NCBI RefSeq assembly: GCF_024978135.1
Contig: NZ_JANTEZ010000004.1
Span: 248,001 to 312,000, forward strand
Reading direction: 5' to 3'
Source of the DNA: Herbiconiux gentiana
GTDB lineage: Bacteria; Actinomycetota; Actinomycetes; Actinomycetales; Microbacteriaceae
Length of the DNA: 64,000 nucleotides
Shown here: positions 7,646 through 15,890 of the stretch, piece after piece
Layout of the letters: every line of letters starts with the position of its first letter
Position numbering within the stretch: the first letter of the stretch is position 1
Translations under genes and position numbers: made by a program
Notes under the pieces: generated by a model
The model's input: only the letters and a program-made list of their open reading frames with translations
The model's database searches: none
What the model was told of the DNA's origin: nothing

Positions 7646-8458
7646 CTAAGCCCGCGGCACCACGTCGAAGCGGCGCAGCGCGAGCGCCGGGTTCACCCGC
7701 CGCACCTCGTCGATGCGGGCCGGATCGACCCATGCCACCGCCACGTCCTCCCGCTCGCCGAGCGAGGCGATCGTCACCCCCATCGGGTCGACGACGAGGC
7801 TCGCGCCCACCCCGATCGGCGGCGTCTGGTCAGCGGCCGCGACGTAGATCGTGTTCTCGAGCGCCCGCGCCGTGACGAGCGAGCGCCAGTGGTGCTCCTT
7901 CAGCGGCCCGCGCACCCACTCGGCCGGCACCGCCACGAGATCGGCCCCGGCGTCGACGAGCCGGCGCGTCACCTCCGGGAACCGGATGTCATAGCAGGTC
8001 TGCAGCCCGATCGTCACACCCTGGATCGAGAAGGTCTCGGGCTCGGCGATCGCCCCGAGCTCCACCCAGTCGCTCTCGGTGGCCCCGAAGGCGTCGTAGA
8101 GGTGCAGCTTGCTGTAGGTCGCCACGAGTCCCTCGACCGGGTCGAGCGCCACGAGGCGGTTGGCGAAACGTCCCGGCTGCTCCGAGGTCGCGACGAGGCC
8201 GGCCACGACGTGCACGTCGAGCTCGCGGGCGAGGTCGGCGAGGGCCGCCACGAAGGGTCCGTCGACGGGCTGGGCGTGCTCGAGCATCCGCTCGCCGAGG
8301 GGGTCGACGAAGAACGAGGAGTATTCGGGGAAGACGACCAGCGAGGCGCCGCGGCCGACCGCGAGGCGGGTGAGCCGGTCGACGGCGGCCAGGTTGGCGT
8401 CGGTGTCGTCGCCGGGGGCGAACTGCGCGACGGCCACACCGAAGCCGGGCACGGTCAT
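7646..8458 (-). CDS. Carbon-nitrogen hydrolase (nitrilase superfamily amidase)
   Basis: 270 residues from the ATG at 8458. The Glu-Lys-Cys catalytic triad is clear: E45 (VVFPEYSSFF), K117 (YSKLHLYD) and C155 (LQTCYDIRFPE). The helix 'HHWRSLVTARALENTIYVAAAD' near 205 matches Nit1/Nit2-type amidases (deaminated-glutathione amidase or omega-amidase). It probably hydrolyses a carboxamide to acid plus ammonia. It is the third gene of a minus-strand set, 62 bases behind the SDR-P450 gene, and converges on an aminotransferase. It could serve either the P450 pathway or 2-oxoglutaramate removal; the sequence alone does not decide. Confidence 0.87.
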   Translation of the reverse strand: MTVPGFGVAVAQFAPGDDTDANLAAVDRLTRLAVGRGASLVVFPEYSSFFVDPLGERMLEHAQPVDGPFVAALADLARELDVHVVAGLVATSEQPGRFANRLVALDPVEGLVATYSKLHLYDAFGATESDWVELGAIAEPETFSIQGVTIGLQTCYDIRFPEVTRRLVDAGADLVAVPAEWVRGPLKEHHWRSLVTARALENTIYVAAADQTPPIGVGASLVVDPMGVTIASLGEREDVAVAWVDPARIDEVRRVNPALALRRFDVVPRA

Positions 8459-8520
8459 GCGCCTGCCCCCTCGACGGGGCGGGCGGGGCCGGGGAGCGGG
8501 GCTCTGCGCATGCCTCGATG

Positions 8521-10992
8521 CTACCGCCGGGCGCGCTCCAGGGTCAGCGAGCGATAGGCCGGGATGAGCGCCCCGCGCTGCGCCCGACGGCCGGTGATCG
8601 TCAGGGGCGCCTCGGCGTGGGCGTCGAGCACGGCTCCGATTGTGCGCTGGATCTGGGTCATCGCGAGTGGGGCGCCGAGGCAGAAGTGCGCTCCGGCCCC
8701 GAACCAGAGCTGCTTGAGCGACGCGGCCGGGTTGGCGACCGGGTCGAAGCGTCCGGCGCCGCGGTTCGCGAGAAAGGTGGCCAGCACGAGGCGGTCGCCC
8801 GGATGCACGTCCCGCTCCCCCACCCGGGCCGCCCGCGCGACGCTGCGGAGCATCACGGGCGAGGGGGTCGTGACGCGCAGGCCCTCGCCGATCGCGGCGT
8901 CGAGCAGGCGCCGGTCGTGGGCGAGCACGTCGAGCCAGCCGGTGTCGGCGAGGATCGCGACGAGCCGCGGGAGGTAGGAGACGAGCGTCTCGGTGCCGGT
9001 GAGCACGAAGGCGCCGACCGCGCCCATGGCCTCCTCCTCCGAGAGGCCGAGGCCGCGCATCCGGCCGGGGAGGGTCTCGTGGACGGCGCCTTGTGCGGCA
9101 CCAGGTCGGGCGCCCGCGGCGGCGGTGGCGTGTGCGGCACCGGCCCCCGCGCCGGTGGCGGCCTCGGCGCCGGCGTGGGTCGCGGCCGCTGGTGCGACGC
9201 CGGCTTCGGCGTCGGGTGCGCAACCGGGTCGGGACCCCGCGGCGGCGGCCGGGGCCGGGGCCTCGCGGTAGGCGCGGCGGGCGTGCCGGGTCAGCTCGTC
9301 GAGCACCTCGCGGGCCTCGCCGACCTGCGCGGGCGTGAAGCGCGGCCGGGCCAGCGAGACGAACCCGGTGACCGCGGACACCCGGGCGAACAGCTCCTCC
9401 CCCATCACCCCGCGGTCCAGGCCCATGAGCCGGCTGATCACCTGCCCCGCGTACTCCCGCACCTCGGCCACGAGGTCGACCGCTTCCCCGGCGACGAGTC
9501 GGGCGGTCAGCCGGTCGGCGCCGTCGCCGATGGTGTCCTCGGTCAGAGCGCCCACGAAGCCCGGCGCGAAGAGGGGCGCCAGCCGGCGGCGCAGGGCGGC
9601 GTGATCGGCGCCCTCCATGTTGAGCAGCACCGACGGGCCGAGCACGGGCGTCCAGAGCTCGGCCGACGACCCCGGCCCCGTCTTCGTGAAGCTCTCGGTG
9701 TCGAGGAGCACCGCGCGCAGCAGCGCTGCGTCCGACACGATCACGCCGACCCGCGGCACCCGCAGCGTGGCACGCCTGATGCGCGCCAGCAGCGGGTAGG
9801 CGAGCGGATGCGCGGTGCGCTGCACCCGTTCCTCCCACCGCCGCTCGGCCCCCGGTACGACGCGGGGCGCGCTCGGTGGTCTCGAGGCCCGGTCGGCGGG
9901 CGGCGGTGGGGGCCGTACGGGCGGTTCGGGCGTTGGGGGTGGCGGCGGCAGCTCTGGCGTCGCGGCGGCCTGCGAACGCGACCCGGAGGCCGCGTCGGCG
10001 GCCAGGTCGGCGATCAGCCGCTCGAGGCCCTCGGCCGTGGACACGATCGGCTCCCCCAGCACCGCGCGCGTCGCCGAGTCGTCGAAGGTGGTCGAGAAGG
10101 CGTACACCGACACCGAGTACCGCGTGATCGGCGGCTCCCAGCCCCGCCTCGTGACCCGCCAGGCGAGTTCGACGGCGCCGGCCACGGCGAGCGCCACCCG
10201 ACGCGAGACCCGGCGTCTAGGTGCGGGCAGCCCTGCGGCGGCGATCATCCGGCGCACCACCGCCTGCAGCTCGACCGCCTCTCCCCCGGTGACGACGAGC
10301 GTGCGACCCACCGCGGCCGGCCGGGTCGCCGCGCGCACGAGGTACTCGACGAGGGTGTCGATGTGCACGAGGTCCGACCGCACGGGCTCCGGAGCCGCGA
10401 ACTCGGGCAGGCGCCCCGCCGCCGCGGCACCGAGCACCCGCGGCAGCAGCGTGCCGTCGCCCGGTCCGAACACCGCGCGCGGCCGCAGCACGACCCACTC
10501 GCCGCGGTAGTCGTGCACGAGGCGTTCGGCGGCGGCCTTCGTGGCGGCGTAGCGGCTGACGAACGGCGGATGCGCGGCTGCATCCGAGGGCACGTCGAGC
10601 TGATCGGCGGCGCGCGTCAGCACCGAGGCGCTCGAGACCAACACCACCCGCGGCGGCACCGGCAGCCGCGCGGCGTACGCGAGCACCGTGCGGGTGAGGT
10701 CGACGTTCTCGCGCTCGAACTCGGCGCGCGAGCCCCACGGCGAGCTGCGCGCGGCGGCGTGCACGATCACGTCGGGCGCCGGCAGCGCGTCGAGAGCGGG
10801 CGCTGCTCCGGCATCGGCGAGGTCGAGCACCCGGTACCCGGCCACCCCGCCCGACGGCCGCCGCCCCACCCCGATCGCCTCGAACCCCGCATCGCCCCCC
10901 AACCGCGCCAGCAACGCCCCGCCCACGAACCCCGACGCCCCGGTCACGAGCACCCGCACCGGCCCCCTGCCTTCGGGGGCGCCGCCGCTCAC
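8521..10992 (-). CDS. Fused NAD-dependent epimerase/SDR - cytochrome P450
   Basis: A single open frame of 823 residues from a GTG at 10992, overlapping the upstream gene's stop as GTGA. Residues 12-300 are an extended SDR: TGASGFVGG (17-25), AARSSPWGS and the catalytic YAATK. Then comes a Pro-rich linker (about 315-345, PELPPPPPTPEPP). The rest is a P450: 'TGTET' in the I helix, EGLR as the ExxR motif, and heme loop FGAGAHFCLG with Cys about 771. An Ala/Gly-rich insert of about 60 residues interrupts the P450 before the I helix (plus-strand about 9070-9265). An internal GTG at 9825 with GGAGG five bases upstream could give a free 434-residue P450 as a second product. Likely function: oxidation/reduction of an acyl or polycyclic substrate activated by the upstream ligase-like enzyme; no ferredoxin or reductase gene is nearby. 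Substrate unknown. Confidence 0.85.
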   Translation of the reverse strand: MSGGAPEGRGPVRVLVTGASGFVGGALLARLGGDAGFEAIGVGRRPSGGVAGYRVLDLADAGAAPALDALPAPDVIVHAAARSSPWGSRAEFERENVDLTRTVLAYAARLPVPPRVVLVSSASVLTRAADQLDVPSDAAAHPPFVSRYAATKAAAERLVHDYRGEWVVLRPRAVFGPGDGTLLPRVLGAAAAGRLPEFAAPEPVRSDLVHIDTLVEYLVRAATRPAAVGRTLVVTGGEAVELQAVVRRMIAAAGLPAPRRRVSRRVALAVAGAVELAWRVTRRGWEPPITRYSVSVYAFSTTFDDSATRAVLGEPIVSTAEGLERLIADLAADAASGSRSQAAATPELPPPPPTPEPPVRPPPPPADRASRPPSAPRVVPGAERRWEERVQRTAHPLAYPLLARIRRATLRVPRVGVIVSDAALLRAVLLDTESFTKTGPGSSAELWTPVLGPSVLLNMEGADHAALRRRLAPLFAPGFVGALTEDTIGDGADRLTARLVAGEAVDLVAEVREYAGQVISRLMGLDRGVMGEELFARVSAVTGFVSLARPRFTPAQVGEAREVLDELTRHARRAYREAPAPAAAAGSRPGCAPDAEAGVAPAAATHAGAEAATGAGAGAAHATAAAGARPGAAQGAVHETLPGRMRGLGLSEEEAMGAVGAFVLTGTETLVSYLPRLVAILADTGWLDVLAHDRRLLDAAIGEGLRVTTPSPVMLRSVARAARVGERDVHPGDRLVLATFLANRGAGRFDPVANPAASLKQLWFGAGAHFCLGAPLAMTQIQRTIGAVLDAHAEAPLTITGRRAQRGALIPAYRSLTLERARR

Positions 10993-12443
10993 GGCGACTC
11001 CCGCACGATGCGGCGGAGCTTCGCGGTGGGGTCGCGCGGCGTCCACGGGTCGTGCACGACGCTCGCCGAGCATCCGGCCGACTCGAGCACCCGCGCGAGC
11101 GCGCGGTCGACCCCCTGCCACGCCGCCGCGCCCACGTCGGGGCCGGCGCCGCCGGGCGAACCGCCGCCGGGGTGACCAACCGGCCCGACCGGCAGGTCGA
11201 GTCCGGCGTGACCCACCGGCCCGGCCGGCAGGTCGAGGGAGACGTGCAGCGTCGTCCCCCGCTGCACCACCCGCCAGTCGGCGAAGGCCGCCGACTCGAG
11301 GGCGAACGCCCGCCGCACCACGTCGGGGAACACGTCCACGAGCCGAGACCCGTCCCGCGCCGGCAGCCGCAGCACCGCATCGGCCCGGCCGTCGACACCC
11401 GCCAGCACGGCGGTGACTCGCCCGCACGCACACCGCTCCGGAGCCGCCGGGTCGACCCGCAGCACGTCGTCGAGCCGGTACCGCGCGATGATCTGCGTGC
11501 GCCGCTCGAGGTCGCTGACCACGGGCACGAACCGGGTGCGCTCCGCGTCCAGCCACTCGCGGTCGACGCGCACGGTCTCTTCGGCGAGGTGCAGCGCCCC
11601 CGCGTTGCACGGCAGCGCGAGCAGCCCCTCGGTCGCCTGGTAGACCTGACGCGGCCGCACGCCCCACGCCCGCTCGATGCGGTCGGTGGTGTCGGGGTCG
11701 AGCACCTCGGCCACCGACACCACGATCCGCGGCGCCACGATCCGCGGCGCCTCGATCCGCGGCGCCTCGACCCCGGCGGGCCCGGCGGCCCGGGCGAGCG
11801 CGTCGAGAACGGATGCGGGACCCACCAGCACCGTCACCCGCCCGGCCGCGGCGAGCCGCCGCACGAGCCCGTCGAACGGCTCGGTGAGGTCGTAGTACTC
11901 GAACCGCACCCGCGAGCTCGCGACGGATTCGTAGAGCCGGCCGCCCGCCCGCAGGAAGAACGCGATCGTGACCGGCGGCCGCCACGGCTGCAGCAGCTGC
12001 GCCACGGCGGCCCGATCGAGAACCCGGGCGAGCACCGTCCCGGCCCAGAGCATCCGTTCTCGAGGACTGACGAGGAAGACACCCCGTCGCCCCGAGGTGC
12101 CGCTGGACAGCCCGACGGTGAGGTCGCCCGCCACCGTCGGCGTGAAATCGCGCGACCGCTCGGCCGCCTGGGCCGCGGCGAGCGCCTCGGTCAGTCGCAC
12201 GCCGCGGGTGTTCATGCTGTCGAAGTGCTCGAGCAGGGCGGCCTTGTCCGTCACGGGGAAGTCGCGGGCCGCGAGGCCGGCCCAGTGCGGGGCGCGCCGG
12301 GCGTGACGGAGGAATCCGCGCATCCGTCGCCGCTGCCAGGCCTCGAACCGGCGCCGGCTGGCGAAGCGGTAGCCCCAGCGCGCCCGCACGAAGCGTGCGA
12401 CGAGCACGGCTCGCAGAGCGCGGTCGGTCAGCGGGCCACCCAT
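10989..12443 (-). CDS. Adenylate-forming enzyme, F390 synthetase-related (PaaK/CoF synthetase-like)
   Basis: 484 residues from an ATG. It resembles the distinct 'F390 synthetase-related' clade of ANL enzymes: the phosphate-binding loop VGLSSGTSGRRG (110-121), 'YQATEGLLALPCNAGALHL' (the A5-like motif, with Glu) and 'IIARYRLDDVLRV' (A7-like Asp). The C-terminal subdomain is short and repeat-prone. A 'CACGRV' pair of cysteines follows. A tandem APRI(E/V) repeat (encoded around 11730-11775) and a GPVGH repeat near the end look like replication-slippage expansions. It probably activates a carboxylic acid as acyl-AMP. GTGA overlap with the SDR-P450 gene argues for a dedicated pathway. Members of this clade have, to my knowledge, no established substrate. 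Confidence 0.8.
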   Translation of the reverse strand: MGGPLTDRALRAVLVARFVRARWGYRFASRRRFEAWQRRRMRGFLRHARRAPHWAGLAARDFPVTDKAALLEHFDSMNTRGVRLTEALAAAQAAERSRDFTPTVAGDLTVGLSSGTSGRRGVFLVSPRERMLWAGTVLARVLDRAAVAQLLQPWRPPVTIAFFLRAGGRLYESVASSRVRFEYYDLTEPFDGLVRRLAAAGRVTVLVGPASVLDALARAAGPAGVEAPRIEAPRIVAPRIVVSVAEVLDPDTTDRIERAWGVRPRQVYQATEGLLALPCNAGALHLAEETVRVDREWLDAERTRFVPVVSDLERRTQIIARYRLDDVLRVDPAAPERCACGRVTAVLAGVDGRADAVLRLPARDGSRLVDVFPDVVRRAFALESAAFADWRVVQRGTTLHVSLDLPAGPVGHAGLDLPVGPVGHPGGGSPGGAGPDVGAAAWQGVDRALARVLESAGCSASVVHDPWTPRDPTAKLRRIVRESP

Positions 12444-12501
12444 CCCGACAGGATACGCAGGCCGGGGCCCCGGGCGAGCGGGGCGACCCTAGACTGACCG
12501 C

Positions 12502-13254
12502 ATGGCGGCGATCATCGGGCACCTCCTCCCGCTCGCGCTCGGGGTGGCGCTCAGCTCGGTGCCGATCGTGGTGATGGTGCTGATCCTGCTGTCGCCGCGC
12601 AGCCGCTGGTCGGCTCTCGCCTATCTGATCGGGGCGATCGTCGGGCTCGCCGGGCTGACCGCCCTGTTCACCGCGATCGCCTCGCTGCTGCCCCCCGTGC
12701 CGCCGGCCGAGCCGAACCCGGTGATCGCGACGATCGAGCTCGCGATCGGGGCGGCGCTGCTCGTGCTGGCCGTCGTGCGCTTCGCCAGGGCGCGGGCCCG
12801 GGTGCGAGCGCGGCTCAGCTCGAGCGAGGGTCGGCAGGTGGATGCTCTGACCGACCCGGCCGGTTTGGCCAATCCGGCCGATCTGGCCGACCCGGCCGCT
12901 CCCCCCGCGTGGATGACCCGCTTGACCTCGCTCGGCCCCGTGCCCTCGCTCGGCGTCGGTGTGGTGCTGATGCTGCGGCCGAAGAACCTCCTGCTCACCA
13001 TCGCGGCCGGCGTGGCGATCACCGCCGGCTCGGCTCCGCTCGGCGACCAGGTCGTGGCGATCGCCGTCTTCGTCGCGCTCGGCATCTCGACCCTGGCGGT
13101 GCCGATCCTGTTCGCGCTGGTCGACCCGGCCCGGATGCTCGGGCCGCTGCGCGAGCTCCGCGACTGGATCGCCCGGAACAGCTCGACCGTGACCACCGTG
13201 GTGCTCCTCGTGCTCGGCACCGTCATCATCGGCAGCGGGCTCACCCGCTTCTGA
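12502..13254 (+). CDS. GAP/Sap family membrane protein (LysE-like fold)
   Basis: 250 residues. Six hydrophobic segments (about 5-30, 37-60, 70-90, 150-175, 185-205, 225-247) and the spacing of 'RPKNLLLTIAAGVAI' match the GAP family (GPL-addressing/sulfolipid-addressing protein), small transporters linked to export of glycolipids in mycobacteria. A hydrophilic loop (100-135) contains an ADLADPA-type repeat. It is divergent from the F390-synthetase-like gene with only 58 bases between starts, so the two probably share a regulatory region; export of that pathway's product is possible but unproven. Confidence 0.75.
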   Translation: MAAIIGHLLPLALGVALSSVPIVVMVLILLSPRSRWSALAYLIGAIVGLAGLTALFTAIASLLPPVPPAEPNPVIATIELAIGAALLVLAVVRFARARARVRARLSSSEGRQVDALTDPAGLANPADLADPAAPPAWMTRLTSLGPVPSLGVGVVLMLRPKNLLLTIAAGVAITAGSAPLGDQVVAIAVFVALGISTLAVPILFALVDPARMLGPLRELRDWIARNSSTVTTVVLLVLGTVIIGSGLTRF

Positions 13255-13274
13255 ACCCGTTCTCCGGCCAGACG

Positions 13275-14546
13275 TCAGCCCAGCTCGACGACCACCAGCG
13301 CCCGTCCCGTGCCGAGGTCGATCGTGTGCTGGCCGAGACGGGTGAACAGCGGCCAGACGGCCGGGTCGATCGGCCGACGGTGCGTACCCGCGAGCGCGAA
13401 CGCGATGGCCGGAGGCGCCCCGGCCCCCGGCCGCGACGGCACGAGGGTCAGATCCAGGGCGGGAGCGGAGGGCGGCGCATCCGCGACCAGCAACCACACC
13501 AGCGCGAGCACCAGCCGGCGCTGCTCGGTGGTGAGCCGCGCGGCGAGCAGCGACGGGTCAACGATACGCACGACGTCGCCGAGGTGCTCCGACTCCGACA
13601 CGGCGAGCTGCAGCCAGGTCTGCTCGTGGTCGGCCAGCAGGGCGAGACGCAGCCCGTCGCCGAGCTGGGCGGCGGAGGCGGCCGTCTCGCCGTCGATCAG
13701 CTGCCCGGGAGCCAGGGCGGCGACCCCGGCGAGCAGTCGTTCGGCATCCCCGTCGAGCCGCCGCAGCTCCGATGCCGCGAGCACCCCGTGACCGATGGCG
13801 GGGGCCGTGACGAGACTGCCGGTGACCGCCCGGTCGATCGTCCGACCGAGGTAGCGATCAGCCGCCTGGATCATCGACACCCCGGCCAGCAGAGGCGCGA
13901 GCCCGAGCAGCAACCCGGTGACACTGGTGGAGAGAGTGCGTGGGTCGCCCACGACCCCCACCACAACCGAGACCGTGCCGACCCCGGCGAGCAGGGCGGT
14001 GCCGAGCACGCTCCAACGCAGCGGCTGCCGGGGCAGGCAGGCGAAGATGCAGGCGCCGAAGCCGATGGTCGCGGTCGGGTACATCCGCACCGCCCCGTCG
14101 AGGGCGAACGCACCGAGGTCGAGCAGCATGGCGACGAACCCCGAGGCGGTGACGAGGAGCGACAGCCGCGCCGGCAGAATGCCTCCCCGCAACCGCGCCG
14201 CGAGGAACGCCGCGACGAACGTGACGACCAGGAGCCCCCACGCCACCAGCGACAACCACCGCCACGACCCCTCGGCCCCGGCCCCCGCCCCCGATCCCGA
14301 GTCGGACGACACGTCGCCCCACGACCAGGCGAGCGACGCCAGGCCGCGAATCAGCAGCAGCACCGCGAACACCGTGAAGCCGAGGCCGAGATACCCGGCG
14401 CTGAGGTTACGGTCACGACGGATGCGCGCCCGCAGCCTGCCCCGGGCCTCCGGCCCCCCGCGCATCGCGGCCACGAGTTGCGCCAGTGAGCCGGCCCGCC
14501 CCGTGGTCGACGGCGACGGCGACACCGTGGTGCGCGCCGGGGTCAC
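13275..14546 (-). CDS. Membrane protein, partner of a two-component sensor kinase
   Basis: 423 residues from a GTG at 14546 that overlaps the kinase stop codon (GTGA). Hydrophobic segments around 50-70, 95-115, 128-150, 160-180 and 185-215 form the N-terminal half; the C-terminal half (about 240-423) is soluble. That half has the size of a DHp-plus-ATPase module but no H box, DxGxG or GxGxxL motif that I can find, so it may be a dead kinase-like domain or something new. Tight coupling with the kinase suggests an accessory sensor or regulator of signalling. Not recognised as a named family. Confidence 0.6.
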   Translation of the reverse strand: MTPARTTVSPSPSTTGRAGSLAQLVAAMRGGPEARGRLRARIRRDRNLSAGYLGLGFTVFAVLLLIRGLASLAWSWGDVSSDSGSGAGAGAEGSWRWLSLVAWGLLVVTFVAAFLAARLRGGILPARLSLLVTASGFVAMLLDLGAFALDGAVRMYPTATIGFGACIFACLPRQPLRWSVLGTALLAGVGTVSVVVGVVGDPRTLSTSVTGLLLGLAPLLAGVSMIQAADRYLGRTIDRAVTGSLVTAPAIGHGVLAASELRRLDGDAERLLAGVAALAPGQLIDGETAASAAQLGDGLRLALLADHEQTWLQLAVSESEHLGDVVRIVDPSLLAARLTTEQRRLVLALVWLLVADAPPSAPALDLTLVPSRPGAGAPPAIAFALAGTHRRPIDPAVWPLFTRLGQHTIDLGTGRALVVVELG

Positions 14547-15799
14547 CGGGGCACCTCGATCAGCACCGTCGTGCCGCGCCCCGGAGAGGAGAAGACGCGC
14601 AGCGACCCGCCGACCGACCTGAGCCGGGTCTGCACCGCCTCGATGGCCGCCTGGGCGGGCGAGGGCGGGGTCGGTGGGGCTGCCGTCGCGAAGCCGTGCC
14701 CGGTGTCGGTGACGACGGCACGCAGCACGGAGTCGCCGCCGCTCACCGTCACGTCGGCGGAGCGCACCCCCGAGTGGTGCTGCACCGCCTCCAGGCAGTC
14801 CGTGACGGCGGCGGCGAGCGCGGCACGGGTGACCGACCGCCCAGACCCGGAGTCCTCGCCGTGCCAGGTGACGTCGAGGCCCTTCAGCCGACACCAGTCG
14901 CGCACGGCTGTCCAGGGGTCGCTCGGTTCGGCGTCATCGGCGGACGAATCTGCCGACTCGAGGGCGTTCGGCCCGCCATCCCCGCCCGAAGCATCCGCTT
15001 CCGGACCGCGCTGCGGCACGAGGGTGCCCGTGGTGCGCAGCTGTCGCAGCAGCGCGCTGTCGTTCGCCGCCTGATCGCGCAGGGTCTCGGGCGGCACGCC
15101 CTGCCCGGAGTGCGCGATAAGGGTGAGCGTCGCCAGCACGGTGTCGTGCATCATCCGCGCCCCGTAGCGCAGCTCGGCCTCGGCCTCGGTGGAGCGGCGC
15201 TCGGCGGCGTAGCTCTCGAGCAGGCGCTCCTGCCCCGTCTCGGCCTGGCGGGCGCTGCGGGCGAGCCAGAGGCCCGCTCCGATCAGGGCGGTCCAGCCTC
15301 CGGCGATCGCCAGCACGACGAACGGAGCCCGACCCGTTTCGGCGGTCACCACCCAGCCGAGCACGCTCACGGGCAGCACCGTCACCGCCACGATGGCGCG
15401 AAGCGACCGTAGTTCGGCCACCGCGACGAAGACGGAGGGCACTGCCATCGACGCCAGGGCCGTGACCGTGGCGAGGCTCGGGCTGTCGTCGACCGCGGCC
15501 CCCGGCAGCAGGAAGGTCGCGAGGGTGCCCAGCGCGGCGCCGTAGGTCAGCAGGGCGACCACCCGCACGTTCCGGGGGCGGAGCGCGAGGAAGCCGGCGG
15601 TCATCAGGAGCATGCCGACGAGCGTCGGCACGAAGGCGCCGAGCCGCGCGTACTCGGGCACCGCCAGGTTCACGGCGGCGCACACCGTGCCGATGACCCC
15701 GAACCGTCGGGCGCAGAGCACACCAAGTCGCAGGTGCTCGCTCGAACCCGGCGCCCCCGGCACCGAGGGCGCCTCCTGGGCCGGGCTGTCGATCGCCAT
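14543..15799 (-). CDS. Sensor histidine kinase with altered N box
   Basis: 418 residues; ATG at 15799. Several membrane helices between 30 and 180, a coiled linker (185-212), then a HisKA_3-like dimerisation helix with phospho-acceptor H218 (ARMMHDTVLATL). The ATPase domain keeps 'VVTDTGHGF' (G1) and 'SSPGRGTTVLIEV' (G2). The N box, usually E-x-L-T-N, reads DCLEA before VQHHSG, so the Mg-coordinating Asn appears to be Ala. An acidic Ser/Asp-rich stretch lies around 265-290. It is divergent from a NarL-type response regulator 91 bases away and overlaps the membrane partner downstream. Activity may be weak, phosphatase-biased, or rely on another residue. Confidence 0.8.
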   Translation of the reverse strand: MAIDSPAQEAPSVPGAPGSSEHLRLGVLCARRFGVIGTVCAAVNLAVPEYARLGAFVPTLVGMLLMTAGFLALRPRNVRVVALLTYGAALGTLATFLLPGAAVDDSPSLATVTALASMAVPSVFVAVAELRSLRAIVAVTVLPVSVLGWVVTAETGRAPFVVLAIAGGWTALIGAGLWLARSARQAETGQERLLESYAAERRSTEAEAELRYGARMMHDTVLATLTLIAHSGQGVPPETLRDQAANDSALLRQLRTTGTLVPQRGPEADASGGDGGPNALESADSSADDAEPSDPWTAVRDWCRLKGLDVTWHGEDSGSGRSVTRAALAAAVTDCLEAVQHHSGVRSADVTVSGGDSVLRAVVTDTGHGFATAAPPTPPSPAQAAIEAVQTRLRSVGGSLRVFSSPGRGTTVLIEVPR

Positions 15800-15890
15800 C
15801 TGTCGACGATAGCGCGACGGATCGGTCCCGTCGGCGATTGCCCCGGAAGGGGGGACGGTCGGGCACTCGGGGCATGACAGGCTTGACGGC

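Noticed and set aside
10992-13497. N-terminal extension of the SDR-P450 frame up to 13497
   Set aside because: The extra 835 codons are antisense or out of frame with the F390-synthetase-like gene and the GAP gene; the GTGA-coupled GTG at 10992 gives a complete SDR.
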